Assembly: GCA_934271195.1 (NCBI GenBank)
Contig: CAKQRB010000025.1
Coordinates: 1 to 47,649 of the forward strand
Reading direction: 5' to 3'
From: an uncultured Alphaproteobacteria bacterium
Lineage (GTDB): Bacteria > Pseudomonadota > Alphaproteobacteria > RF32 > CAG-239
DNA: 47,649 bases
Below the pieces are notes generated by a model. That model made no database searches, was not told the DNA's origin, and saw nothing but the letters and a program-made list of their open reading frames with translations. Position 1 is the first letter of the stretch, and each line of letters begins with the position of its first letter. Made by a program: the position numbers and the translations under genes. This document shows, piece after piece, positions 15,856 through 24,577 of the stretch.

Positions 15856-18327
15856 TTGAGCAAAAAAGATACGACAATCATTAATGAAATCGATAAAGCG
15901 CGACTGAAGCTTTCGATTGAACATTATATTAAGTATTTTATCGGCAAACGGACCTGCGAAGTTGACAAAGAAGAGGCTTTACTGGCGATTTCTCTGGCCG
16001 TGCGTGAATTTGCCATGGACAAGATGTATGAAACCATTGCCCGTTACAACAAGGCGAATTCCAAAAGGATTTATTATCTCTCCGTCGAATATCTCATCGG
16101 ACGTTCTTTAGAGAACAATCTGCATAATCTCGGTCTGTTTAATATTATGAAAAATATTAAAATTGACGGTTTTCCTAATATTTCAATCGCAGAAATTTTT
16201 GACACGGAATATGATCCGGCACTCGGAAACGGCGGCCTCGGCCGATTGGCGGCCTGTTATCTTGACTCCATGGCTTCGCTCGGCATTCCCGGGTTTGGCT
16301 ATGGCATTGACTATAATTTCGGCTTGTTTAAACAAAAATTTGAGAACGGTTATCAGATTGAACAGGCAGACAGCTGGGCGGCAGAATTTTCCCCTTGGCA
16401 GTTTGCCCGCCCCGACAGAACCGTCAAAATTCCGCTTTACGGCGAGGTTGAGACTTTCCGCGACCCGTCAGGCAAAGAAAATTACATCTGGATGAACACC
16501 AATACCCTTTACGGTGTTCCCTACGACTTTCCGATTGTCGGCTATAACGGAAAATCAGTCAATTATCTGCGTCTTTTTTCCGCTAAGACCGACGATGAGC
16601 TCGATATCAATATCTTTAATGAGGGCGGCTATATTGAAGCGGTAAAAGAAAAAATCGAGACCGAAACGATCTCTAAAGTGCTTTATCCGTCCGATGCCGT
16701 AGAGTCCGGCAAGGAACTGCGCCTTAAACAGCAGTATTTCTTTGTGTCTTGCGCAATGCAGGATATCGTCCGCCGCTTTTTGGAAAAGAGTAATGACTTT
16801 AAGCAAATGCCTGATCAGGTTTGCATTCAACTGAACGATACGCATCCGGCTCTGGCTATTGCCGAACTGATGCGGCTGCTGGTAGACGTTCACGGACAGG
16901 AATGGGACGATGCCTGGAATATCGTTACCAGAATCTTTGCCTATACCAATCATACACTGCTGCCGGAGGCTCTGGAAACCTGGCCGGCACGTTATTTTAA
17001 GCGTCTGTTGCCGCGGCACTTGCAGATTATTTATGAAATCAACCGTCGATTTATGAATTTTGCCCGCGAAAAATTCGGCGATGACCCATATAAGCTCGGC
17101 CGCGTTTCCATTGTTTCCGGAGACGGCGACAATCAGATTATCCGCATGGCCAACTTGTCTATTGTCGGTTCTTTCTCGGTCAACGGCGTGGCTAAACTGC
17201 ACTCCGAGCTGGTTAAGACCAAACTGGTGCCGGAATTTTACGAACTCTGGCCGGAGAAGTTTACAAACGTAACCAACGGCATTACGCCGCGACGCTGGCT
17301 GTTACATGCCAATACGGCTCTGGCTGACTTAATCAGCTCGAAGATCGGCGAAGACTGGATTACCAATCTTGACCTGCTTGAGGGGGTTCAGGATTTTGTA
17401 AAAGACAAAAAGTTTGTGCAGGAATTTATTAATGTAAAAATGGCAAACAAAGAAAAACTGGCCAAGATTATCTTCAAGACCTGCGGCGTGATTGTCGACC
17501 CGAACAGTATGTTTATTGTTCACGCCAAACGCATTCATGAATACAAACGCCAATTGATGACCATTCTGCAAGTCATCGGCGACTATCTGGCCATCATTAA
17601 GGATAACTTCCATCCAGCCATCAAGAAAACTTATATTTTTGCAGGAAAGGCCGCTCCGTCTTATAATTTTGCAAAACTGATTATCAAGCTCATTAACAAC
17701 GTGGCCGATGTGGTCAACAATGACCCGCGGGTTAATGATATGATTAAGGTCGTATTTATGCCGGACTATAAAGTTTCGCTTGCCGAAGTTTTGATACCTG
17801 CCGCCAACGTCAGCGTTCAATCTTCTACGGCCGGTTTTGAAGCCAGCGGCACCGGCAATATGAAATTTGCTTTGAACGGCGCCTTGACCGTCGGTACTTA
17901 TGACGGAGCAAATATTGAAATCCGCGAGGCCGTCGGAGAAGATAATTTCTATCTCTTCGGCCTACGAGAAGAGCAGATTCAGAAGATGCGCCAGAACAAT
18001 TCTTACAATCCGGCGGATTATGCCGAAAAATCGCCTTACATCAAGCGGATTATGAATGCCCTGAACTCCAACATGTTCTGCGAAAAAGATTATGTCTTGC
18101 TGTTTAAGGTCATTTATGAAGAGCTGATGAACCGCGATTACTACTTTGTTTTGGCCGATCTGGAGGATTTTGCAAAATCCGTTCACCAAATGGAAAAAGA
18201 TTTTCAAAACAAAGAAGCGTGGGCGAAAAAAGCCATTCTCAATGTAGCCCGTATCGGCAGGTTCTCCAGTGACCGCGCGGTTATGGATTATGCCAATAAT
18301 ATCTGGCATATCAAACCAGTTGCTTAA
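15856..18327 (+). CDS. glgP: Glycogen/maltodextrin phosphorylase
   Basis: The enzyme releases glucose-1-phosphate from glycogen or other alpha-1,4-glucans using pyridoxal phosphate. The 823-residue GT35 protein keeps the active-site region EASGTGNMKFALNGALTVGT, where Lys670 carries PLP, and the N-terminal substrate segment DPALGNGGLGRLAACYLDS (near residue 115). The glucan-side segment NDTHPALAIAELMRLLVD is also intact. It starts with TTG at 15856, seven bases after AGAGGAG, because no in-frame ATG lies upstream. The gene is alone with its own terminator, and no glgA, glgB or glgC is nearby. It is divergent from tolC. Confidence 0.95.
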   Translation: MSKKDTTIINEIDKARLKLSIEHYIKYFIGKRTCEVDKEEALLAISLAVREFAMDKMYETIARYNKANSKRIYYLSVEYLIGRSLENNLHNLGLFNIMKNIKIDGFPNISIAEIFDTEYDPALGNGGLGRLAACYLDSMASLGIPGFGYGIDYNFGLFKQKFENGYQIEQADSWAAEFSPWQFARPDRTVKIPLYGEVETFRDPSGKENYIWMNTNTLYGVPYDFPIVGYNGKSVNYLRLFSAKTDDELDINIFNEGGYIEAVKEKIETETISKVLYPSDAVESGKELRLKQQYFFVSCAMQDIVRRFLEKSNDFKQMPDQVCIQLNDTHPALAIAELMRLLVDVHGQEWDDAWNIVTRIFAYTNHTLLPEALETWPARYFKRLLPRHLQIIYEINRRFMNFAREKFGDDPYKLGRVSIVSGDGDNQIIRMANLSIVGSFSVNGVAKLHSELVKTKLVPEFYELWPEKFTNVTNGITPRRWLLHANTALADLISSKIGEDWITNLDLLEGVQDFVKDKKFVQEFINVKMANKEKLAKIIFKTCGVIVDPNSMFIVHAKRIHEYKRQLMTILQVIGDYLAIIKDNFHPAIKKTYIFAGKAAPSYNFAKLIIKLINNVADVVNNDPRVNDMIKVVFMPDYKVSLAEVLIPAANVSVQSSTAGFEASGTGNMKFALNGALTVGTYDGANIEIREAVGEDNFYLFGLREEQIQKMRQNNSYNPADYAEKSPYIKRIMNALNSNMFCEKDYVLLFKVIYEELMNRDYYFVLADLEDFAKSVHQMEKDFQNKEAWAKKAILNVARIGRFSSDRAVMDYANNIWHIKPVA

Positions 18328-18343
18328 AATCTTTTTTATCAAC

Positions 18344-18377
18344 AAAAACCGCACTTTTTTCTAAAGCGCGGTTTTTT
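18344..18377 (+). terminator. Terminator of glgP
   Basis: AAAAACCGC (18344-18352) pairs with GCGGTTTTT (18368-18376) and continues into a T-run. The stem is intact on both strands but sits 17 bases after the glgP stop. Confidence 0.8.
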
Positions 18378-18478
18378 GTTTGCAATTTTCCTTCGGTCCA
18401 ACCTTTTTTTCTTCGCCAGCCGAATTTCTTTGAGACTTGCCCTTCTATAACAAAAAAACAGAGATTTTTCAATAATGG

Positions 18479-18507
18479 TTGGTACGCGCAACTGTCTGTG
18501 CTATAGT
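18479..18507 (+). promoter_or_regulatory. Promoter in front of an intergenic candidate RNA
   Basis: TTGGTA (18479-18484) and TATAGT (18502-18507) are exactly 17 bases apart. There is no gene on the plus strand within the next 850 bases, so this promoter, if real, makes a non-coding transcript starting near 18514. Confidence 0.6.
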
Positions 18508-18513
18508 ATTAAC

Positions 18514-18711
18514 AATGTTATTTTGAATGCTTTGCTGTTCGGAAAAAGAAAAGAGCAACCTGCACGGCAGGTGCGCGGCAAGTTGTTGACCAACAGCCTC
18601 CGAAACCAAGGCAAAGAGGAATAGCTATATTAAAGACAACCGCCCGAAATGAACTGTTCTGATTTTGAAAAAGTTCACTGGTGCGGTTTGGAAGACAACA
18701 ACAATATCCTG
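18514..18711 (+). ncRNA. Candidate structured small RNA
   Basis: The stretch between glgP and mscL has no coding potential I trust but can fold. A 6-bp hairpin (ACCTGC 18558-18563 with GCAGGT 18567-18572) is followed by a long-range helix (GTTGTTG 18582-18588 with CAACAAC 18696-18702). This helix encloses a long stem (ACCGC 18639-18643 with GCGGT 18683-18687, and TGAAC 18650-18654 with GTTCA 18673-18677). A good promoter stands just upstream. The size would suit a 6S-type RNA, but I cannot confirm any family. No U-tailed terminator is evident on the plus strand. Part of the same structure could instead end mscL on the minus strand. Confidence 0.35.
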
Positions 18712-19194
18712 TTATTTCTTTAATTCCGAGGTACAATTGGGGCAGCGGATTGCATGCACTGGAATTTGTGTACAGCAATACGGACACTTCTTAGTTGTCG
18801 TCTCGGCTTTTGCAGCTTCCGCAGCTGCTTTTTTATCCATTTTGGCCTGCAATTCGTTGATTGCTTTAATCAGGATAAACACAGCAAAAGCAACTATCAG
18901 AAAACTGATAACAACATTGATAAAAACTCCGACATTCAGCGTGACAGCTCCGGCCTGCTGAGCCGCTTCCAACGATATATAAGGCGCAGGCGTTTTCCCG
19001 TCTTTCAACACAACAAACAAATTGGCAAAGTCAACCTTTCCGAGGAGAAGCCCTATCGGCGGCATGATAATATCTTTGACCAGAGAATCGACAATTTTAC
19101 CAAAAGCCGCACCTATAATGATACCGACAGCCATATCAATGACGTTTCCGCGCATGGCGAAAGTCTTAAATTCATTTGCCAGTTTATTAAACAT
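18712..19194 (-). CDS. mscL: Large-conductance mechanosensitive channel MscL with zinc-ribbon tail
   Basis: MscL opens under membrane tension to release solutes during osmotic downshock. The 160-residue protein has the N-terminal amphipathic helix and pore helix (NVIDMAVGIIIGAAFGKIVDS), the loop of the family, and a second membrane helix (VGVFINVVISFLIVAFAVFI). The usual cytoplasmic helix follows. Beyond it is an extra tail with two CxxC-type knuckles, CPYC near residue 136 and CPNC near residue 151, which looks like a zinc ribbon. I recall such tails on some other MscL proteins, so this is a variant and not a new fusion. The start follows AAGGAAACAAAG. It is divergent from opgG, another osmotic-stress gene. 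Confidence 0.93.
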   Translation of the reverse strand: MFNKLANEFKTFAMRGNVIDMAVGIIIGAAFGKIVDSLVKDIIMPPIGLLLGKVDFANLFVVLKDGKTPAPYISLEAAQQAGAVTLNVGVFINVVISFLIVAFAVFILIKAINELQAKMDKKAAAEAAKAETTTKKCPYCCTQIPVHAIRCPNCTSELKK

Positions 19195-19234
19195 TCTTTG
19201 TTTCCTTCATACAGCTTATCATTTTGTTTTTTCT

Positions 19235-19263
19235 GTTTTATTACCTTAGCGTTGGCTTGTCAA
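19235..19263 (-). promoter_or_regulatory. Promoter of mscL
   Basis: On the minus strand a perfect TTGACA (19263-19258) is 17 bases from TAAAAC (19240-19235). TGTCC precedes the -35 hexamer, giving TGTCCTTGAC, as also seen at the opgG and rlmH promoters. Confidence 0.6.
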
Positions 19264-19305
19264 GGACAAACCGGACGTCCTTGTTAAAAATCGGCGCTTT
19301 TGTCC

Positions 19306-19334
19306 TTGACTTTTAGGCAAAACTGCTTTGTATT
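19306..19334 (+). promoter_or_regulatory. Promoter of the opgG operon
   Basis: TTGACT (19306-19311) and TGTATT (19329-19334) are 17 bases apart. The sequence TGTCCTTGAC at 19301-19310 is the exact inverted copy of GTCAAGGACA at 19259-19268 in the divergent mscL promoter, so both promoters could be bound by one factor. Confidence 0.55.
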
Positions 19335-19370
19335 TGTGAGAACAATGTGCAGAAACATAAAGGAGAGAAA

Positions 19371-20939
19371 ATGGTAAAATTCCTGAAGAATTTGCTGGCG
19401 CTCGCAGTGATTACCGCTATTGTCTGGGTCGGACGGGTGTTTTATATAAAGAATCAGGCAACAGAGAATCTGCCGGCCATTGCCGAAGGCGAGATTTTTG
19501 ATTTTGACGTTCTCAGCAGCATGGCGCAAAAGCTGGCGTCACAGGCTTATGCCGCCCCCAGCACAGTTCTTCCCGACAGCGTGAAAAAACTGGATTACGA
19601 TCAGCACCGCGACATCCGTTTCGTTCGCAATAACGGCCCATGGTTTGGGCAGCGCCTGCCATTTGAGCTGCAGTTTTTTCATTTGGGTTCCCTTTTTAAT
19701 GTTTCCGTACCAATTAACGAGCTTATCAACGGCCGGTCGCACCCCATTAAATATTCTCCGCAATTTTTTGATTACGGCCGCAATAATCTTGACCCTTCGC
19801 AGCTTGAAAATATCGGCTATGCCGGATTTCGCCTGCACAACCCGTTGAACACCTCCCGTTATTTTGATGAGTTGGTTTCTTTTTTGGGAGCCAGTTATTT
19901 TCGCGCACTCGGCAAAGGCAACAAATACGGTCTTTCGGCACGTGGTTTGGCAATTGATACAGCCGTCCAGACCGGCGAGGAATTTCCGGTCTTTAAAGAA
20001 TTCTGGCTGGAAAAGCCTACCCGCAAATCTCAATCCGTCATCGTATATGCTCTGCTGGACAGCCCGAGTGTGGCCGGCGCTTACAGTTTTGCCATTACGC
20101 CGGGGGCTGAAACCGTGATGGAAGTTCAGGCCAAGCTTTTTCCGCGCAAGGAGATTAACAAACTCGGGATTGCGCCGCTGACTTCTATGTTTTTGTTTGG
20201 CGAAAACACAAAAAACCGTTTTGACGACCACCGGCCTGAAGTTCATGACAGTGACGGACTGCTGGTTCACAATAACAACGGCGAATGGCTCTGGCGGCCG
20301 CTTGACAATTCGAAATATTTGCGAATTTCGGCTTTTGAAGACAACAATCCCAAGGGGTTCGGCCTGATGCAGAGAGATACAAATCCAGAACATTATCAGG
20401 ATTTTGAGGCAATGTACGAACAGCGGCCGAGCGCCTGGGTTGAACCGATCAGCGACTGGGGCAAAGGCTGGGTCGAACTGGTAGAAATTCCGTCCGTACA
20501 GGAGATTCATGACAATATTGTCGCCTATTGGGTCCCTAAGAAAAAAGTCGTTGCCGGCAAAGAGTATTATTTTCAATATCGACTGACGTGGGGTTCTCGA
20601 ATTTCTTTGGGCAAAGACAAACCTGTTGCCGTTACGGCGACACGTACCGGAATTGGCGGGATTTCAGGCATGCTGGAAACGGAGAAGCGCAAATTTGTAG
20701 TTGATTTTGCGCCGTCGACTGTTGTTACCAAGGCTTTTAACAATAATGAAATCAGTATTGACGCGTCTGCCAGCGAAGGAAAGATTACCGGTTTGCATCT
20801 GATGCAGAACCCGCTGACCAAAGGGCTGACCGCTTATGTTGACTTTAAACCTGACAACAAAATTTCCGAACTGAGGATTGTTTTGAAAAAAGGCGAAGAA
20901 AACGTTTCAGAAGTATGGAGTTATCAATGGTTGCCATAA
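19371..20939 (+). CDS. opgG: Periplasmic glucan biosynthesis protein OpgG
   Basis: OpgG works in the periplasm with OpgH to build osmoregulated periplasmic glucans, probably adding the beta-1,6 branches. The 522-residue protein has an N-terminal membrane or signal segment (LKNLLALAVITAIVWVGRVFY), then a linker and the MdoG domain starting near VLSSMAQKLASQAYAAP. Typical stretches are DIRFVRNNGPWFGQRLPFELQFF, KYGLSARGLAIDTA, a region ending GLMQRDTNPEHYQDFEA, and SDWGKGWVELVEIPS. The ATG at 19371 follows AAAGGAGAG. The N-terminal segment has no clean signal-peptidase site, so the protein may stay anchored. It is followed by an unrecognised gene and opgH. Confidence 0.95.
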   Translation: MVKFLKNLLALAVITAIVWVGRVFYIKNQATENLPAIAEGEIFDFDVLSSMAQKLASQAYAAPSTVLPDSVKKLDYDQHRDIRFVRNNGPWFGQRLPFELQFFHLGSLFNVSVPINELINGRSHPIKYSPQFFDYGRNNLDPSQLENIGYAGFRLHNPLNTSRYFDELVSFLGASYFRALGKGNKYGLSARGLAIDTAVQTGEEFPVFKEFWLEKPTRKSQSVIVYALLDSPSVAGAYSFAITPGAETVMEVQAKLFPRKEINKLGIAPLTSMFLFGENTKNRFDDHRPEVHDSDGLLVHNNNGEWLWRPLDNSKYLRISAFEDNNPKGFGLMQRDTNPEHYQDFEAMYEQRPSAWVEPISDWGKGWVELVEIPSVQEIHDNIVAYWVPKKKVVAGKEYYFQYRLTWGSRISLGKDKPVAVTATRTGIGGISGMLETEKRKFVVDFAPSTVVTKAFNNNEISIDASASEGKITGLHLMQNPLTKGLTAYVDFKPDNKISELRIVLKKGEENVSEVWSYQWLP

Positions 20940-21361
20940 AAATCAGAAGCAGCAAAGACATTATCCGCGCTTATCTTGAGAATCTGGACTTTTTGGGCAA
21001 GGAGCTGGAAACCGCGCAAGATGAGATGTTGAAAAAATGGGAGGTTTCTTCTCAAAAACAAGAGATTTCTGTCTTTCTGGACGGCATTATTCTTGAAAAG
21101 GCCAAAAAGGTTTTTGCCGGCGGCAAACTTTCGGACGAACAGCTTATTGCCCGATACAAATATGGTTTTTTGCTATCTGAATCCAAAAACAAATATAAAA
21201 ATTTTAACCTCGGCAAAGAGGAGGAAACTTTTGCAGCACTGCTGAAAGATTTGATGTTTGCCACAACGCCGGATTATCGTTTTGCCGAGATGAAACCGCA
21301 AAAAATCGAAGCGCCGCAAAGCTTTTTGAGCAAAATTTTCCATAAATGCAAAAAGGACTGA
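20927..21361 (+). CDS. Unknown protein inside the opg operon
   Basis: I do not recognise this 144-residue, charged, mostly helical protein. It has no signal peptide and no membrane helix, so it is probably cytosolic. The sequence is rich in Lys and Glu with heptad-like patches (IIRAYLENLDFLGKELETAQ near the start) and a basic tail ending FHKCKKD. It begins inside opgG, overlapping it by 13 bases, with GGAG six bases before the ATG, and stops two bases before the opgH start. This tight packing implies co-translation. It may be a regulatory subunit of the OpgH glucosyltransferase; that is inference from location. OpgG and OpgH are directly adjacent in the operons I remember. Confidence 0.75.
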   Translation: MVAIKIRSSKDIIRAYLENLDFLGKELETAQDEMLKKWEVSSQKQEISVFLDGIILEKAKKVFAGGKLSDEQLIARYKYGFLLSESKNKYKNFNLGKEEETFAALLKDLMFATTPDYRFAEMKPQKIEAPQSFLSKIFHKCKKD

Positions 21362-21363
21362 AA

Positions 21364-23415
21364 ATGGAAGAATATTCTCCGATTAATCCCAAAAGAATCC
21401 GTAACCGCAGGATCAAGGTTTTCGGGCTGATGTTTATCAGCACCTTGCTGGCAACGCTTAAATGGATAAACGTTATTCCGAGTTATTCCGTCTGGCTGAC
21501 AAAAGTGTTGATGGTTGGTTTGTTTATGCTGACTTTTGCGTGGATTGCTTTGTTTTTCTGGTCCAGTGTCTTTGGGTTTATTGAGCTTTTGCGCAAGAAA
21601 AAAGTTCCCGGCGTGGTCTGGACACCGGAGGAAACAAAACTGCGGACAAGAACGGCTCTGCTTATGCCGGTTTATAATGAATCGTCCACCGAGGTCTTTG
21701 CAAATCTGCTGGCAATGGCGGAAGAACTGCAACAAACAGGACAAGGACAGGCTTATGATATTTTTGTTTTGAGCGACACGACCAATCCGAAAGTCTGGAT
21801 TGAGGAAGAGAAAATCTGGCTGGAAACCCGTAAATTAATGTCACCGGAGATTAATCTTTATTATCGCCGACGCGCCAAAAATATTGCGCGCAAGAGCGGA
21901 AATATTGAAGATTTTTGCGTTAAATGGGGCAGCAAATATGACTTTATGATTGTACTGGATGCCGACAGCCTGCTGGCCGGCAAGACAATGCTGTCAATGT
22001 CACAGCTGATGGAAGCCAATCCGCATGCCGGCATTATTCAGGCGCCGCCGATGTGCATTAACCGACATTCTCTTTTTGCTCGCATTCAACAGTTTGCAGG
22101 CAAGGTTTACGGCCCGATTGTTTCGGCAGGATTGGCTTATTGGCAAGTAGGAGACAGTAACTATTGGGGACACAATGCCATTATCCGCGTTAAGGCGTTT
22201 ATGGCTTGTTGCGGGCTGCCGGTTCTGAAAGGCAAAGCACCGTTCGGCGGGCATATTCTGAGTCATGATTTTGTTGAGGCGGCGCTTATCCGGCGCGGCG
22301 GTTGGTCAGCCTGGCTGCTTCCCGAACTGAAAGGCAGCTACGAGGAATGTCCTCCGTCTATGATTGATTTTGCCGTGCGCGACCGCCGCTGGTGCCAAGG
22401 AAACTTACAACATATCAAAGTGCTGATTTCTAAGGGGTTGCATCCGATCAGCCGCGTGCATTTTACTATTGGCATTATGTCTTATTTATCTTCTCCGATC
22501 TGGTTGTGCTTTTTGCTGGTCGGATTGATGATTGCTCTCGGGCGCGAGATTTTTCCGCCGACATATTTTCCGACTTCTTATACGCTTTTTCCGACCTGGC
22601 CGATTTTTGACAAGATTGGAACAGTCAGTTTGTTTATCCTTTCTATGTTTATGCTGATTTTTCCGAAATTTCTCGGGCTGATTGTTTATCTGTTGCAAAA
22701 CAAAGACAAAAAACTGATTGGCGGACGGTTAGGCGCAATTAAAAGCGTTTTTTCCGAGATTGTCATCAGCGCGTTGTTTGCGCCGATTATGATGATGTTT
22801 CAAAGCAAGTTCGTTTTTGACATCCTGACCGGAAACGCCGTGAGCTGGAACACTCAAAACCGCGACGAGATCGGAACTTCTTTTGTCGAAGCATTTCGAC
22901 GCCACATTTGGCACACAGTGCTCGGCGTGATTACAACAATTGTGGTCTGGCATCATGCGCATGATTTGTTCTGGTGGATGTTGCCGATTACCATCGGACT
23001 GATGTTGTCTATTCCGATTTCAATGATTTCATCTTATGAAAAAGCCGGAAGATTGGCTGAAAAGTATAAATACTTTATTATTCCGGAAGAGGCCAGACTG
23101 CCCGAGATTTTGCAAAAAGCTCTGAAAGCCAGAGAAATTTTGGCGGAAAGGACTAAGCGCGATTATCAAGGCGCCGAATTGCTGGCAACCGATGCCGTGC
23201 TGAACAATTTGCATTTGATGATGTTGGAAACTAACGGGCCGGCACCGGAATTTAAGGCTGCGGATTTGGAAAGCGCGCAAATTAAGCTGGAGAACTTTAT
23301 CAATCACGGATTGGTCGCCGACTTTAGTAAAGAAGAAGAGATTGCTCTGCTTTACAGTCCGCAAATTCTAAAAGACGCTTTGTTGGCCGGACGCCTGCGT
23401 AAGGATAACCAATAG
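21364..23415 (+). CDS. opgH: Glucan glucosyltransferase OpgH
   Basis: OpgH is the inner-membrane processive GT2 enzyme that makes the linear beta-1,2-glucan backbone of periplasmic glucans from UDP-glucose. The 683-residue protein has two N-terminal membrane helices and a cytosolic GT2 domain, including LLMPVYNES, the metal-binding MIVLDADSLL and the third acidic residue in ILSHDFVEA. The family motif DRRWCQGNLQH lies near residue 345, followed by a helical membrane block to about residue 570 and a cytosolic tail. The ATG at 21364 is chosen over one six codons earlier because AAAAAGGA lies eight bases upstream. The stop is TAG. Confidence 0.95.
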   Translation: MEEYSPINPKRIRNRRIKVFGLMFISTLLATLKWINVIPSYSVWLTKVLMVGLFMLTFAWIALFFWSSVFGFIELLRKKKVPGVVWTPEETKLRTRTALLMPVYNESSTEVFANLLAMAEELQQTGQGQAYDIFVLSDTTNPKVWIEEEKIWLETRKLMSPEINLYYRRRAKNIARKSGNIEDFCVKWGSKYDFMIVLDADSLLAGKTMLSMSQLMEANPHAGIIQAPPMCINRHSLFARIQQFAGKVYGPIVSAGLAYWQVGDSNYWGHNAIIRVKAFMACCGLPVLKGKAPFGGHILSHDFVEAALIRRGGWSAWLLPELKGSYEECPPSMIDFAVRDRRWCQGNLQHIKVLISKGLHPISRVHFTIGIMSYLSSPIWLCFLLVGLMIALGREIFPPTYFPTSYTLFPTWPIFDKIGTVSLFILSMFMLIFPKFLGLIVYLLQNKDKKLIGGRLGAIKSVFSEIVISALFAPIMMMFQSKFVFDILTGNAVSWNTQNRDEIGTSFVEAFRRHIWHTVLGVITTIVVWHHAHDLFWWMLPITIGLMLSIPISMISSYEKAGRLAEKYKYFIIPEEARLPEILQKALKAREILAERTKRDYQGAELLATDAVLNNLHLMMLETNGPAPEFKAADLESAQIKLENFINHGLVADFSKEEEIALLYSPQILKDALLAGRLRKDNQ

Positions 23416-23446
23416 TTTTTAACACCGATTTCAGAAAAAAAACAGG

Positions 23447-23474
23447 TTGCTTTTAGAAATTCAGATGCTATAAC
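23447..23474 (+). promoter_or_regulatory. Putative promoter
   Basis: TTGCTT (23447-23452) and TATAAC (23469-23474) are 16 bases apart in the gap after opgH, giving a leader of about 30 bases for the gene at 23513. Confidence 0.45.
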
Positions 23475-23512
23475 TAACGTGTTAAATTAATTATTATAAA
23501 AAACAAATCATT

Positions 23513-24010
23513 ATGGAAAAGAGAAAATTGCTTTATGTTGACAAGGCTCTCAAGGTTGTTTCAGACTCTGCCAATGGGATTGCCGTTGTTGAATTGATTA
23601 AGGAACAGGAGTTTCTTGGTGACGATGCTTTAGGTAATATTTCTTTGTCCAACAAATTGGTTAATATTGCTTTTCTTGCTTCTATCGGACAAGATAAAGA
23701 TCTTAGAGAAAGCAATTTGCTGCGGCAGGAATGGGGAAAAGAGAATTATCCCGAGCATTTTTCGACTTTAATTTCTTCTGAATTTTGTTTTCTGGCAAGG
23801 CGGTTTTCGTTGACGGCGTTTAACGACTGTTGGACAAGAAGCCGGGAAGACGAGGGATATCCGTGCTATCGCACTCATCCTGTTTTATGTAAAAACGGCG
23901 TTGTACATGAAGAAAATCCTGAACAGAAAATGCCTAATGTTTATGTTTCTTTGGTCATGCTACCGGAGGATTTTGCTCAAATTAATCCGAACATCCGGCT
24001 TGATGATTAA
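23513..24010 (+). CDS. Unknown cytosolic protein
   Basis: I do not recognise this 165-residue protein. It has no signal peptide, no membrane helix and no motif I can name. The first half is hydrophobic-acidic and the second half contains three cysteines (FCFLAR, NDCWTRS, GYPCYRTHPVLCK) in a region that could bind metal or be structural. It has its own promoter-like sequence and a strong terminator, and its codon use resembles its neighbours, so it is probably a real gene. The ribosome site is weak (only AATCATT precedes the ATG). Confidence 0.65.
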   Translation: MEKRKLLYVDKALKVVSDSANGIAVVELIKEQEFLGDDALGNISLSNKLVNIAFLASIGQDKDLRESNLLRQEWGKENYPEHFSTLISSEFCFLARRFSLTAFNDCWTRSREDEGYPCYRTHPVLCKNGVVHEENPEQKMPNVYVSLVMLPEDFAQINPNIRLDD

Positions 24011-24025
24011 ATATTATCGGGGCGT

Positions 24026-24057
24026 AAAAAAAAGGAGCTTGAAAAAGCTCCTTTTTT
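24026..24057. terminator. Bidirectional terminator
   Basis: AAGGAGCTT and AAGCTCCTT form a 9-bp stem over a GAAA-type loop, with A- and T-runs on both sides. It lies between the gene at 23513 and mutT, which converge here. Confidence 0.9.
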
Positions 24058-24073
24058 GTCAGACATTATAAAA

Positions 24074-24466
24074 CTATGCGCCATATAACTTTTTCAACGC
24101 GTTTTTAATCGGAATATCCGCCGGCGCAAAGGTATAGTCATCGATCTGAGCCCAGTCTATCCATTTAACCTGTTCATGGTCCATATGCGAGGGGATTTCA
24201 GGCTTGTTCGTGGTCGCAAAGTAAGCATGCAGCCGGATAGCGCCGTTTTCATATTCATAAACCGAGGTCATAAAAAAATCGCCGATTGTAATTTCCTTGT
24301 CCAGCTCTTCTTTGATTTCTCTTTGCAGGCACTGCGGCAGAGTTTCGCCCTCTTCCAGCTTGCCGCCCGGGAACTCCCACAGATATTCCTGATTTTTACC
24401 GTGCCGTCTTTGGGCAATCAGCAATTTGCCGTTACAGGTTATGATGCCGGCAGATACGTCTTTCAT
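24074..24466 (-). CDS. mutT: MutT-type 8-oxo-dGTP diphosphatase
   Basis: MutT removes oxidised dGTP from the nucleotide pool and so prevents A-to-C changes. The 130-residue protein has the opening strand VSAGIITCNGKLLIAQR, the family EFPGGKLEEGET and the Nudix box ending REIKEELDKEI with its catalytic glutamates. The late segment EQVKWIDWAQI matches the MutT fold. Length is typical. The start follows AAAAGGAGA. The stop codon is TAG, which is relevant to the amber question in enolase. Other small Nudix dNTPases are possible. Confidence 0.88.
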   Translation of the reverse strand: MKDVSAGIITCNGKLLIAQRRHGKNQEYLWEFPGGKLEEGETLPQCLQREIKEELDKEITIGDFFMTSVYEYENGAIRLHAYFATTNKPEIPSHMDHEQVKWIDWAQIDDYTFAPADIPIKNALKKLYGA

Positions 24467-24577
24467 CTTTTTCTCCTTTTAGAGTTGATTTTAGCCCAAG
24501 ATCTGAGGATTAGCAAGATAAGTTGTTGAAAATATCTTTTTATCCTGTAGATTAAGGATATAAATAAGGAATGTCTT

